Positions 1-11,541 are shown, numbered from the stretch's first letter. The stretch: 39,084 nt of DNA from Lingula anatina (GCF_001039355.2 NW_019773614.1:658230-697313), one strand, 5' to 3'. Numbers and translations are program-made. Notes: generated by a model not told the origin, from the sequence alone.

Positions 1-526
1 GCACCTAAGGATCCTGAATTAACCGGTATATCGGACCACACTACCCGTTTTCAAGGTGTGTGTCAGATCGCATTTCGGAGTATCAGCCAGAACACCGACA
101 GGATGAGCCCTGGCATGCTCGGCTGTCACCTTGATTGGATAGTAAACGATTGTCGTAAAATCGCTATATGATTTTAAAACCGGGTGCATAAATTTGAAAG
201 CCACCTAGATGAACCTTAGACTGCCACATTAATCTAATACAATGCAAAAAAGCCCTATCAAAAGTGGTTAAAACATTCAAACCGAATGTCGTAAAGTCCC
301 CATATATCCCCATAGAGACAATAAAATAGAGTACTCTAAAGTAAGAGTACAGTTTAAGGTTGTTCAGCCGAGCGTGGATGAGCCCGCAGTCGTGCTACAA
401 AATTTGTTCAGGGGTATGATACTCCGAAATGCGATCTGACACACACCTTGAAAACGGGTAGCGTGGTCCGATATACCGGTTAATTCAGGATCCTTAGGTG
501 CCGAGTCTGGTAGTTGGGTAGGCCTG
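1..526. mobile_element. Inverted-repeat transposable element, left end cut by window edge
   Basis: Positions 1-85 are the reverse complement of 417-501 with a single visible mismatch, giving arms of at least 85 bp around a ~330-bp core. The right terminus continues outward through CCGAGTCTGGTAGTTGGGTA to about 526, where the inverted sequence would begin CAGGCCTA. The same terminal sequence occurs once more at 24471-24580, which shows it is a family end and places the missing left terminus just outside the window. No transposase is visible, so it is probably a non-autonomous (MITE-like) element. The superfamily and target-site duplication cannot be determined because the left flank is absent. 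It lies where the remaining introns of NSMCE3 would be expected. Confidence 0.8.
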
Positions 527-1122
527 TTCTTGACATTGTTTCAATAATAGCTGGGTGGTAAATATAGGAAAATTTAGAGAAAACATACTCTGAGTCTACC
601 CCAAGCCTTTTCAGTGTATGCCACAGCTTTGCTAAAATAAAGAGAATAAAACATTAAATGTTACATACAATAAAATCAATCACCAAAGCACTGGTGAGCA
701 GTGATCGTCCCATATGACATCACACTGAAGAAGATCACGGATGTGATCGAAAGCTCTGTCAGGTATAGCTCTATTTTTTGGTAGAAATTGAAAGGATTAA
801 TACTTGAATCACAACAATAAAAACTTGATTTATCTACTGTATTCATGAAAAATTTTACTGACTTTTATTTAAGCACTTTAAGATATCATTGGGCACACTC
901 AGACCAAGTTGATCTTCAAACTAACAGAGCCAGGGACCAAATATGGTCAACCAACTTGAAAGCTTGTTGCATAATCCCCTAATAGACTTTGGATAGATTC
1001 CCCTTGGGCATTCGGCCACAAGCACTCAAGTGGGTCTGCCATATTTGATCCACAGCTCTGTTAGTCAGCGAATCAACTTTTGTTGTTAATGCAGCCATTC
1101 TCTCATTATAAATAAAACTTAC

Positions 1123-3177
1123 TGTCTGGGACTACATTCCCCTCCATAAAGATAAGACTGAGGATAATCATCAGAAGACCAGTCTTGGCATTTTCTTCCG
1201 GGGACCTAGAAGAGAGAGAAAAGAAATGAGATCTTTTAACCTTACAGATGAAAATATTAATAGAACATAATACAAGTAAAGATGAAAGGGACTCTCTGTA
1301 GTATTGTATTTGACTCCATTTTCGATCACATTATGGCATATAACACTGGACAGATCAGGATATAATATGTTCCTGTTCAGACCAAAATGTAATATGTTTC
1401 ACTGGTGTCTATGTCCCTGTCTATCTTTATCAAAAGAACTAAACACTTAACTTTCACTGGAAATGAAAACATTACCATTTCAGATGTGGTTCATCTTCAT
1501 TAAGATCTATGGCATTGATCAGCATGTAACTGGTCTGTTTACCCGTCGTCTCAGTCTGCAGTTTAAATCCAAACACCTGGAATAATACAGTAGCTTTACA
1601 CCTTAGACAGGTAAGATATGTTTACTAGATAGATGTGATGAACTATTCATCAATTAATTGGATTTGTTACAAAAATCATCAATACTGTTGAGGTGATTTA
1701 ATTGGTTGGTTAATAGGTCCAGGAAACCAAATGTTATGAAGGATGAGGGGGGATGTTCTCATGGGCTACGGAAATAGACCCAAAGAACTGAATATTTACT
1801 AAATGTTACTGGCATTTGGCATAAGACTAAGGGGGCATTCCCATGTACAAGTGGATAGATTTAAAACTGCAGGGATTCTCGCTGAATTGCATTCAGTGTA
1901 AGCGGCTTAAATGTCTGGCACGCCAACTCAAGCTGATAAGGGGTAATAAACGAAAGTCAATTACCCTCTAGTTACTCAAGGGAACATGCCAGACAATTAA
2001 GCTGATTACACTAAAAGCACTTTAGCAAGAAGCCCTGCAGAGTTAGATAGCTCCAGCTAGTACAATGGGTTTATAGGAACACAGTCTAAAAATTGGCCTG
2101 GTGGACTGAATCCACTTACATATTGCAGCTGTTCTTCTGCCTTCTTGATCAGTATTGGGAAACTCTTGCTCATTTCCTTCAGGACATGTCTGTTGATTTC
2201 TACAACATATAAAATGGTAGAAGGCTTGTGTTGCTGATAATGGTACAACAGAACAATTATTGACAGTAATCTAGTCATGTCAGTGTGATTTTTGTTCTGC
2301 TACAGAAACTTTACAATATACCATTCAGACCTTAATCCGAATTACTAAAAATTAAGAACAGCGATAATTTGAATTCCCCAAATAAATGTTCTGTTCTTAA
2401 CGTCTGAAAAGATTAAACTGAAAAATGGATGGTGTCTGTCAGAAAGTCTTTGTAAGCAAGTGAAAAAATATTGTAAAAATAGAAAAGTGCACTGAGTATT
2501 GGAAACATTCAAATTTGGTCATCATTTGTGACATTTTAAAGCAAAATAATGAAGTTTTCATAAACCTTGGCAGAACAGGAGCAAACAATTCACCACAAAC
2601 AAAGACAATAGAGGTCGCTATTCAAGAAAAGACAAGACATACAGGCATTTGTTCCCAGAAAACACTTGTTAAAGAAGCAGCACACACCTTTCTTTTTGAT
2701 TGGAATTTTCTTCTGGTCTGCAATCAAAATGTACTGCACCAGCTCTGTTACCTTACAGGAAAGAAAGATAAAAGTTACATTAAATTGTGGTTAAATAATA
2801 CATTAACATATGTCCTATAGTAAAGTAGTTTTAGTTGCAATAAAACAAAAAAGGAGATGAGACTGTTAATATGATTGCATTCAGCGAGAGTCTCTGCAGA
2901 GTTGGTGCACATTAGCTAGGTTGACAAAACTCATTGTAACTTGGCCCTTAATTGCATACAAAGTTAGACAGCTTTGAAAAAACTATGATAGTTGGTACTA
3001 AACTTCAGCGTGTATCCAATCAATTATCATTAAAACGGAGGCACTGAATTTTTTTAATTAACAAGTATTAATACCTTCTTCTGTATATCTGCCTGGGAGA
3101 AGTTGGACACCGCTCTCTGTGCTTGTGTCAGGGATTGGGTCGCCTCCACTTCTTCATCCTATAGCATGAGTCATGAG

Positions 3178-3218
<41 letters not shown>

Positions 3219-3516
3219 AGAATTATAAAGTATTTTGCAGGGTGTTACGTTTCTAAGCTAAATAGGACCCGATCTCGCATATTTGAGAATTGATAACTAC
3301 ACTATAATATATACAATTACATTACGAAAACAGTAGCAGTTTAACTAGTATACAAGGCTTGTCGTGATCGCAATCGCTGATTACAATTTGCAGTTTTCGC
3401 GGTCATTCTAGTTGAAATAAACACGGTTACCATAGCATAAAGTGAGGGGATTTTACCGAAGACTCTGCCTGTGAGGAACGCTGTGATCGTTGGGTTTTCT
3501 TCTTAGCTTTCGGCAT
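1123..3516 (-). CDS. NSMCE3: NSMCE3 / MAGE-family SMC5/6 complex subunit, 3' end outside window
   Basis: Six coding exons read leftward: 3457-3516, 3075-3158, 2688-2751, 2120-2199, 1476-1576 and 1123-1205. All donors are GT, all acceptors AG, and the phases agree, giving 163 complete codons. The first 48 residues form a basic then acidic/polar tail starting MPKAKKKTQRSQ. The MAGE homology domain follows, with VTELVQYILIADQKKIPIKK, a helix pair ending AEEQLQYVFGFKL, then SYMLINAIDL and GLLMIILSLIFMEGN. These match the first winged helix and the opening of the second in Nse3/NSMCE3. The family bridges Nse1 and Nse4 in the nuclear SMC5/6 DNA-repair complex and binds DNA. The last visible donor (GTAAGT after 1123) leads to exons off the left edge. 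The exon 3 acceptor (TAAG) is weak. A MAGE paralogue rather than NSMCE3 itself is possible, but invertebrates usually have one such gene. Confidence 0.88.
1865..2044. mobile_element. Small foldback (MITE-like) element in NSMCE3 intron 4
   Basis: The stretch beginning AACTGCAGGGATTCTCGCTG and ending at TGTCTGGCA (about 1865-1922) is repeated as an imperfect inverted copy at about 1987-2044, around a ~65-bp centre. Both outer ends carry the CTGCAGGG/CCCTGCAG motif. No coding capacity. A related fragment (CTCTGCAGAGTTGG) is at about 2895-2910 in a neighbouring intron. It is read as a degenerate non-autonomous element; no target duplication is clear. Confidence 0.6.
3181..3218. repeat. (GT)n(GA)n compound microsatellite
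   Basis: A run of GT dinucleotides followed directly by GA dinucleotides, 23 bp outside the acceptor side of NSMCE3 exon 2 (intron 1). Read on the gene strand it is a CT-rich tract followed by AC repeats close to the 3' splice site. Confidence 0.9.
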
Positions 3517-4055
3517 TCTAAAGTTGATCAATGAAGTTCAGTCTTTTAAGAAAAGGCGGGAGTTCGGAAAATTGTATCCTCTCTCGCGAAATGAAGTTGT
3601 GAGACTTCTCAGTTTTATTTTCGAATTTGAATTTTGTTTGCCCTTTGCTTGAATTGAAAAAAAGGATCACAGCCCTAAGCCTATCGAAGAAAATTAAATA
3701 AAAGCATCCGTTCAGACTGAATATAATTAGCAAATCTTTAAAAAATCGATACCATCTGACTAGTATGTCACGTGATCATAACAAACATGGCAGCGCCCAC
3801 GAAACTGGAGCGTGGCAATCGTACATAGTTTTCATCCAGAAAATGAATGAGATGCAAGTACTATATGGAATGTTCAGTGTGTATATTTCAATCTGACATA
3901 CTACTGTTAACAATACATACTGCATGTATAGATTTGTTGTAGCTGGTCTACATAAAACAACATCTCTGCAGCACCTGTATGTTGTACTTGCTTGGAGATA
4001 GGAAATCGACACAGTAATATTTCGTTAATAACACTCACATTACCCAGAGGACAAA
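3517..4055. promoter_or_regulatory. Bidirectional promoter region shared by NSMCE3 and RFT1
   Basis: The two start codons (NSMCE3 at 3516 on minus, RFT1 at 4056 on plus) face away from each other with 539 bp between them, so both core promoters and 5' UTRs must fit here unless non-coding exons lie elsewhere. Visible candidate sites near the middle are a palindromic TCACGTGA E-box at 3768-3775 and, 8 bp further, AACATGGCAGC at 3784-3794, which resembles the YY1 site common in TATA-less housekeeping promoters. I see no convincing TATA box. Transcription start sites are not determinable from sequence. Confidence 0.6.
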
Positions 4056-7000
4056 ATGTCGGGGTCTGTCGAAGATGATACCAATGTGCTGTTAAGTGCA
4101 GCAGCTTCTGCTTCTTATCGGATGTTACTCAATGTAAGTAGAGACACTATTTATTACTAATTTTCCCAGTAGATTCTTAGATCCAGATATCTGAAAGGCC
4201 AGAAGGCAAAGGCGATTTTAACACAGACTTTTAACTGTGTTGTTTACATTGTGTTTAGTCAAGGAAATTCTTTATAATGCAGTGCTACTAGTACATTCAG
4301 AGCAATAATCCCTGCGGTTGCATTCGTATTTACATTGAATTTCTTTTTCGTGAACTGTATTTGCTGAAGCATATTGTATCTATGATATAGATTATATACC
4401 TGTAAAAGATGTCCATTTGTTGATTTATTAACCAGCTAGGTCAAAAATCCATAAAACAAACTACTTTGCTGGATTTAGTATTGAAATAGAATTAAGTTTC
4501 TCTGAAACTGTTAGGCCAAGTTATGTGATCCGGAATGCGTTTGTCAAATTCTAGTAAGACATTTTAATGCAGCTTTACATGTGTCACTAACTCTAAATTA
4601 TTTGGAATTCTCTTTATTTCAGCTAATGTTCCGAGTCTTGAGTTTTGTGATGAATGGAGTTTTACTGCACTATGTGACCAGCCATATGTTGGGGGTTGTT
4701 AATGTCAGGTAAAAACCAAGAATATAGCTTCAACGAGAGAGGTCAGCAACAAATTCAGGACTAGCTGTTGACTGAAGAAAGAAATAACTGCTTTGTGCTT
4801 AAAATGCTTTAAGTGCTAAATCTCTTCATACACTCAATCTGCATGACATTGTATGCACAGCCCCTTTATAACTCTACTTTAAGTATACAAAATTATAGAA
4901 ATTTGCATTATAAGTCATATTCACAACATTTGAAACATATGACTATTTTAAGTGCTTATGAATTTCTGGTAGGTCCAAAAAGAATTTTAAAACATTGAAA
5001 ACTGTGCTTCCTGTGGCACAAAAAACGTATAACACAGCTGATGTAATTCTTTGCTGAGTCTCTTACCTCATTTTTGCAAGTAACCCCATTACCAGTACCA
5101 CATTCTATGAAAGTTCCCTGTTCACAGCTTTTTATCTTTTGTTTCAGACTTATCTTACTACACAGTACCATATTGCTAGTGGCCAGGGAGGGCTTCAGAA
5201 GAGCTTGTGTCAGTAAAAGCAGTAAACAAAACTGGGGACAGGTCATCAACTTAGTCTGGTGTATGTAAGTAGTGGGACAGGTCATCAACTTAGTCTGGTG
5301 TATGTAAGTAGTGGGACAGGTCATCAACTTAGAATGGTGTATGTAAGTAGTGGGACAGGTCATCAACTTAGTCAAGTGTACTGTATGTAAGTAGTGGGAT
5401 AGGTCATCAACTTAGTCTGGTGTATGTAAGTAGTGGGACAGGTCATCAACTTAGTCTGGTGTATGTAAGTAGTGGGACAGGTCATCAACTTAGTCTGGTG
5501 TATGTAAGTAGTGGGACAGGTCATCAACTTAGTCTGGTGTATGTAAGTAGTGGGACAGGTCATCAACTTAGTCTGGTGTATGTAAGTAGTGGGACAGGTC
5601 ATCAACTTAGTCTGGTGTATGTAAGTAGTGGGACAGGTCATCAACTTAGTCTGGTGTATGTAAGTAGTGGGACAGGTCATCAACTTAGTCTGGTGTATGT
5701 AAGTAGTGGGACAGGTCATCAACTTAGTCTGGTGTATGTAAGTAGTGGGACAGGTCATCAACTTAGTCTGGTGTATGTAAGTAGTGGGACAGGTCATCAA
5801 CTTAGTCTGGTGTATGTAAGTAGTGGGACAGGTCATCAACTTAGTCTGGTGTATGTAAGTAGTGGGACAGGTCATCAACTTAGTCTGGTGTATGTAAGTA
5901 GTGGGACAGGTCATCAACTTAGTCTGGTGTATGTAAGTAGTGGGACAGGTCATCAACTTAGTCTGGTGTATGTAAGTAGTGGGACAGGTCATCAACTTAG
6001 TCTGGTGTATGTAAGTAGTGGGACAGGTCATCAACTTAGTCTGGTGTATGTAAGTAGTGGGACAGGTCATCAACTTAGTCTGGTGTATGTAAGTAGTGGG
6101 ACAGGTCATCAACTTAGTCTGGTGTATGTAAGTAGTGGGACAGGTCATCAACTTAGTCTGGTGTATGTAAGTAGTGGGACAGGTCATCAACTTAGTCTGG
6201 TGTATGTAAGTAGTGGGACAGGTCATCAACTTAGTCTGGTGTATGTAAGTAGTGGGACAGGTCATCAACTTAGTCTGGTGTATGTAAGTAGTGGGACAGG
6301 TCATCAACTTAGTCTGGTGTATGTAAGTAGTGGGACAGGTCATCAACTTAGTCTGGTGTATGTAAGTAGTGGGACAGGTCATCAACTTAGTCTGGTGTAT
6401 GTAAGTAGTGGGACAGGTCATCAACTTAGTCTGGTGTATGTAAGTAGTGGGACAGGTCATCAACTTAGTCTGGTGTATGTAAGTAGTGGGGGTGTGTGGA
6501 TAAATACAGGGGTACACATTCACCGTGTGCATATGAAACATATCCTAGCCAGAAATTCCACACCAAATCCAACTCTTCTTCCCTAACCTTGAGTATGTTG
6601 TGACAAGATGCATTACACGACAGTACGAAGTATACCATTTCAGGCCAAATATTTTACCCCGAATTCAGTATGGACACACTTTTTGCATTGCTTTTATTAC
6701 AGATATTACAAATGTTTCTGTCTTTTTTCTTAATTCAGAGTCCCTATTGGAATTTTGACTGCCATGGTATTCAGTTACGTGTGGCTCTATCTGTTGGAAG
6801 TTCCTGATCCTATTCAGATGCCAAACTACCACATTGGCGTATACAGCTATGCCTCCTGTGCTGTGATTGAGATATTGTCAGAACCTGTCTGGCTTACGGC
6901 CCACGCTTTCCTGTTTGTAAAACTGAAGGTAATATCCTGGCAACCAGTCCTCTTTGTTGTTGAATTGATCCTTTAATCACACATTAAACATGGCCTGATC

Positions 7001-10000
7001 TAGGACTTCCAAGGTACTTCTTCTCCTGCCTAAGAAACAGTGAAATGAGACAAAAACCAAGCATTTTTCCATATCTGTATCCTACAAAGTATAGTAATTT
7101 TTTCATTGTCTTTTGTTGTAAATTGCCAAGGGAAATGAGGCAAATTATGGCTTAAAGTTTTTGAGTGACAATTTTCATTGACAAACCTTTTTTTTGCTCA
7201 GTTGTATTTTGATGGGTTTTGAAGATGATGGTCAATATATAGTATTATCATGTGAATCTATATTACATTCCAGGCAGTGATAGAAAGTGTGTGTATTATT
7301 ACCAGGAGTATTATCAATATTCTACTGGTGGTGTATTTTACCATGTGTCTATATATTACATTCCAGGCAGTGATAGAAAGTGTGTGTATTATTACCAGGA
7401 GTATGATCAATATTCTACTGGTGATGTATTTTCCTGACTGGGGGATAATTGCCTTTTCAGTAGCACAGGTAAGATTTGTGTGGGGTTTGATGTGTGCTGT
7501 TGTGTGGATATGAGGCTATACAAGTGTGTGTGTGCGTGTGTGTGTGTGAGTGCGTAGGTGTGTGTGTGCGTGGGTGTGTGCATATTCACAGGCAGTTCCA
7601 TACTGAGAAGTTGTGTGGTTTGGCTAGTACCCTCATCTCTTGTCTTAAATGTTTTTTTTATTATTTTTTTATTTAAACAATTTAGGACATTTTGCCAGTG
7701 CATGTGTGTGACATGCTGGAACATAGTGACCACATGTTATCAGGCTGAAACACTGTTACTTCCATTTAAAAATTAAGTTTTTGTATCAGATTTTATTATA
7801 ATAATTCCATTTTTGTCATAGTTTATCATAATCTTGTTTCCAGGTGGTGTTCACTGTGTTATGGGTGACTGCGTACTATGCTTACTTCAGTTGGTATGTT
7901 TCCACACAGCAGAAGAAAGATGACAGTTTCCCAGTGAAATCTGTTAGAGAGTTTTTACCAACAAAAGCACCTGGAAAGGTAAAATGAAATTTAAATTATT
8001 AATAGAAGACTTGAGATTGTGGAAAATCTCTGAATTATATACATCAGGATTATTGTCAAAAATTTGAGGTTGTTCATGTACTAGTAAGTTGTTCTAATAA
8101 TTGTTGAAAGCTAACTGGAAACTTTGGACTTTCCTGGTAACTTCAACAGTAGGGCATGTTTTACTTTGTTGGACAAGGAATGTATATTGTTTATGTAAAC
8201 ATATTTCATTCACAGCCATGGATTAGTACACATTTGGTGGTGCTGACCTGGAGTTTTGTCAAACAGTCATTTCTGAAGCAACTCCTGACTGAAGGCAAGT
8301 GAATCGTTACATGAAGTATTGGACTAGTTTTTGGTAAAACATGAATGTTCCAAACAGACACTGAGGGACTCACGCCCCCAGTTTGGCCTCAGAGATACAG
8401 TACCTTCTCCTCTTTCTCCCCCCCCCTCCCCACCTAAAGTATATTAAGTGAAAAGAGACAGAAATCCATTATTTTTCCATCCTTGTGCCCTCCATGTAAA
8501 TGTTTGTCTTTGAAGAAATAGCCTTATGGCTCCTCTAAAGCCCCTAATTAGCAAATTTCTGGATCCTCTTATAAAAGTTCCCAAGAGATGAAAAAACTCA
8601 GAATATTTTTAATTGCTTAGATATAATGAATAGACATTAGTTTAAAGTCATTTGATACAAATAGGCTGATGCTTACAAAATATTTGTTTCAATATTTTTT
8701 CTCCAGGTGAATATTATGTCATGACAGTGTTTGGGGTTCTCAGTTTTGCCGAGCAGGGAGTATATGATGTCATCAATAATCTCGGTTCCCTAGCTGCAAG
8801 GTTCATCTTTCAAGCAGTCGAAGAGAGCGGTTACCTGTTTTTTTCACAAACATTAACCAGAGAAGTACCTATAAAAGAGCAGAACAAGGTCATAACTAGT
8901 AACATAACATAGAAAAGATGTCAAATACTTTTGCAGTCGGTTCATATATTTTTCCGTCAGATAGTACAATACACCACTCTTCATGTGCATCAGTGTCTAA
9001 TATCAGCTGACTCTATTTTTTCAGTTATTGTTACATGTGAGGGTATAGTGAAAAAAGACCAAAATAAGTTTTAAAAATTCAGATGTTTGTATAAGGATTT
9101 AATATGATTAAATAGATTTTAATCAATATTGTATGATAATGCTTTGATCACGAATTAGTGAAGCAAAGGTACATGTATTCAGCAGTTTTGACCATTGTTT
9201 TTAATTTTTATTTCTTAATTTTGTTAATTGTGAGAAATTGGTCTCAAAATAATATATCTAGCTCATCAAAATTCTGTTTTGCAGGACACAATTCTGCTTG
9301 CGTCCAGAGTTCTGGAAAGTCTCCTAAAACTTGTTACATACATAGGGCTCATCGTGCTGATATTTGGTTACTCGTACTCCTACCTGTTCCTGGACCTTTA
9401 TGGAGGGAACACTCTTAGTCAAGGACCAGGTAAAATAACACACCTCTGTTTACCTAAGACTAGTCTAGATAATAGTCTGCAAGATGAACTCTGGTGCTAG
9501 CATAATGTCAGAGAAATTAAAGCCTTGGCGGTGAAATTTATAAATGTGTTTGTTACTGGGGACCTTGTCTGCTTTGGGCTAGTAGAATCCTAACATTAGC
9601 TCTGATTTCAGCAATGATGCAAGTAAATAATGATGATACAGTGCTTCACTAGTAACAGTTTATGATAGAACAGTATAATGAGAATGCTTTTTGATCTTTA
9701 TTGCACATCATCATTTAAAAAGTTGAATTTTTTCTACCTCTCTCTCTCCTCTCGTATCTCCAGGTCCAGTGTTACTGCGAGTGTACTGCCTCTATGTACT
9801 CATCATTGCAATCAATGGCACCACCGAATGTTTTGTGTTTGCAGCTATGAGTAAGCTGGATGTTGATAGGTCAGTCTGCAACTTGTTAAACAGCACATGA
9901 TTGGCTATATATGTTTGAGTGTCACAGTTTATGTTGCTGTGAATGTTTTGTCTATTTAATTCAAGTTATGTGTGAAATACAGCCTGGGAGTGCACTTTTG

Positions 10001-11269
10001 GATGTGCATTTTAATTAACAATATTTAGAAATATTCAAAACTGTAGGGGAGCAACTGAAGTATGATTGCAAATCATTGTTATCTTTAAGTTATTTGCAGG
10101 CACAATTATTTGAAATATTCTAAAGATATCCTATCCTAGATTTTCTTTTCCAAACAGTTTTCTTTGAGAAAAAAAATGGAATTTTCTCCAACTCACAAAA
10201 CATTTCTCTTCCCGCTTGAATGTGATGTTTTATACAATTTCTTATTAAGTGGTTTACTTCTAAATAACTAGTCAGTTAGAATGCCATGTATTTTCTACCT
10301 TTAACATTCCAGATATAACTACAAAATGATGTTGTTTTCTCTGCTGTTTCTGCTGGCATCCTGGTCTCTCACTCAGTGGCTGGGAAGTGTAGGCTTCATC
10401 CTGGCCAACTGTTTGAACATGCTAGCTAGAATAATACATAGGTAGGTACTGTAATTATTCTGCAGATGTGAACTTCACAAATTAATTTTTTTCCTGAAAT
10501 AACATAATAACTGAGGGCTGACTTTGTCATGTTGAGAGGTACAGTTTTCTATGCAGCATAAGTTTGACTGGTCGTAACATATTACTCTGCATTGGGTTTT
10601 ACTCTCTTTCTCAAGACTCAACTTAACAATAAAAAGTAAATCGGTTAGATGGTTTTTGTCAAGTAAAGGGGGGAGGGAGGGTTTGTTTTTGTGAATCTTC
10701 TGTGTAATAGCCAGGCTATCAAATTGTCAACCTCTCATACCGGCAGTGCAGATATCTACTGTTCTGTGTGAAAAAGGGCATTTACTCCACTAAGATAGAT
10801 GTCTTGTTATTCCAGTGTCTACTTCATCAACCTGTACTACAAGGGCAGTGAATTTCACCCTCTAAGAGGCATCCTACCTTCAGCACCTGTGATGATCTCT
10901 CTGACAGCTTCACTATTGATCACAGCTCTCTCTGAGGTATAGACATGAATTTTTCAGTGGAAATCATAGTGAAAGATCTCTTAAATGATTGAAACAGACG
11001 TTTTTTCAAATAAGCCAATAAGCCTGAAGAATAGTCCAAAGATTTAAAGTGCAATGTGAAAAATAATGAATCATAATAAGTGTGTTATTTTGGACTTATT
11101 TGTCTTATCAGCTTCCCCCTTTTTGTAACTGCTGCACGGTCTTTACTGCTTTCAAATTAAAAAAGATGTACAATGTAGAATCTCCACTTGAGCAAAATTG
11201 CAAACGAGTGTAAAAACATCGTGTGTTTTACTATTTACTATGATTTATTCATTGGCAGCTCCAAACACG

Positions 11270-11300
<31 letters not shown>

Positions 11301-11541
11301 TTGTGTGTGTGTGTGTGTCACTGTTCGGTGTGTGTGTGAACCAAGACTTAAATTTGTTAATTTTTTCCAGCAACTCCTATGCTGTGATAAAGGCAATCTC
11401 TATAGACTGGTGCATTTCGGGATAGGTGTCGTCTGCGGGCTGTCGGTCCTGGGTTCCATATACCTTAGTGAAAAGCAGCTGCTGATATTTATAAAAGAAC
11501 AGTATCAGAAAATGAAAAAAATAAAGACTAAGACGAATTAG
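4056..11541 (+). CDS. RFT1: RFT1 homologue, ER N-glycosylation membrane protein (complete, 13 coding exons)
   Basis: Coding exons: 4056-4133, 4623-4708, 5148-5264, 6739-6928, 7367-7468, 7844-7978, 8216-8294, 8707-8888, 9285-9429, 9764-9869, 10313-10441, 10816-10936 and 11371-11541. They sum to 1641 nt, i.e. 546 residues plus TAG, against about 541 in human RFT1. All phases join without frame breaks. Family hallmarks run along its length: [67 protein letters not shown] and [10 protein letters not shown]. It is a polytopic ER membrane protein with many hydrophobic helices. RFT1 is required for N-glycan assembly at the Man5GlcNAc2-PP-dolichol step; its proposed role as the flippase itself is disputed. 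Oddities: exon 3's donor is amplified into a minisatellite, exon 5 has a duplicated acceptor, and intron 7 is GC-AG (AAG|GCAAGT at 8292-8300). I chose exon 3's first donor (5265) because only it keeps the frame into exon 4 (WCI-VPIGI). Confidence 0.95.
5235..6487 (+). repeat. 39-bp x 32 minisatellite carrying the RFT1 exon 3 splice donor
   Basis: Unit 1 (5235-5273) is the last 30 nt of RFT1 exon 3 plus the first 9 nt of intron 3, including the donor TAT|GTAAGTAGT. It is followed by 31 further copies up to 6487. Units 3-5 carry substitutions, and unit 4 (5352-5395) has a 5-bp insertion. Units 6-32 look identical to each other. Every unit therefore repeats a full-consensus GTAAGT donor. In the exon 3 reading frame each donor overlaps ATG-TAA, so inclusion of even one extra unit ends translation. 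Because 39 is divisible by 3, other frames stay open for about 388 codons on both strands; these are repeat artefacts, not genes. Confidence 0.97.
7274..7366 (+). other. Alternative in-frame 5' extension of RFT1 exon 5 from a 93-bp tandem duplication
   Basis: The acceptor TATTACATTCCAG and the first ~67 nt of exon 5 occur twice, with candidate exon starts at 7274 and 7367, exactly 93 nt (31 codons) apart. The copies differ by few bases (AGT-ATT versus AGT-ATG, and GTG-GTG versus GTG-ATG). The second acceptor gives the 34-residue exon expected for the family. The first gives an open, in-frame extension of 31 mostly hydrophobic residues ([12 protein letters not shown]... ending YITFQ). Which acceptor is used cannot be told from sequence; the canonical length favours the second. 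Confidence 0.75.
7524..7583 (+). repeat. Interrupted (GT)n microsatellite in RFT1 intron 5
   Basis: A GT-rich tract with GC and GA interruptions, located downstream of the exon 5 donor at 7469. Open frames here are low-complexity artefacts. Confidence 0.85.
11272..11336 (+). repeat. (CT)n(GT)n compound microsatellite near RFT1 exon 13 acceptor
   Basis: About eleven CT units run into interrupted GT units, ending about 35 nt upstream of the exon 13 acceptor (TTTTTTCCAG ending at 11370). The CT run could add to the polypyrimidine signal, although a good tract is already present next to the acceptor. Confidence 0.88.

Noticed and set aside
720-780. Possible conserved dispersed repeat (GAAGAAGATCACGGATGTGATC followed by GAAAGCTCTGTCAGG)
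   Set aside because: It looks familiar and contains a short palindrome (GATCACGGATGTGATC), but only one copy is in the window and I could not support a family assignment.
2515-2820. 101-codon plus-strand open frame
   Set aside because: It is antisense to NSMCE3 exon 3 and its introns, and shows no family resemblance.
5235-6487. CRISPR-like array
   Set aside because: Units are contiguous with no variable spacers, and the context is a eukaryotic intron.
5372-6586. Long open frames (~388 codons) on both strands with 13-residue repeats
   Set aside because: They are a by-product of a 39-bp minisatellite whose unit is divisible by three and lacks stops in those frames; the array lies in RFT1 intron 3.
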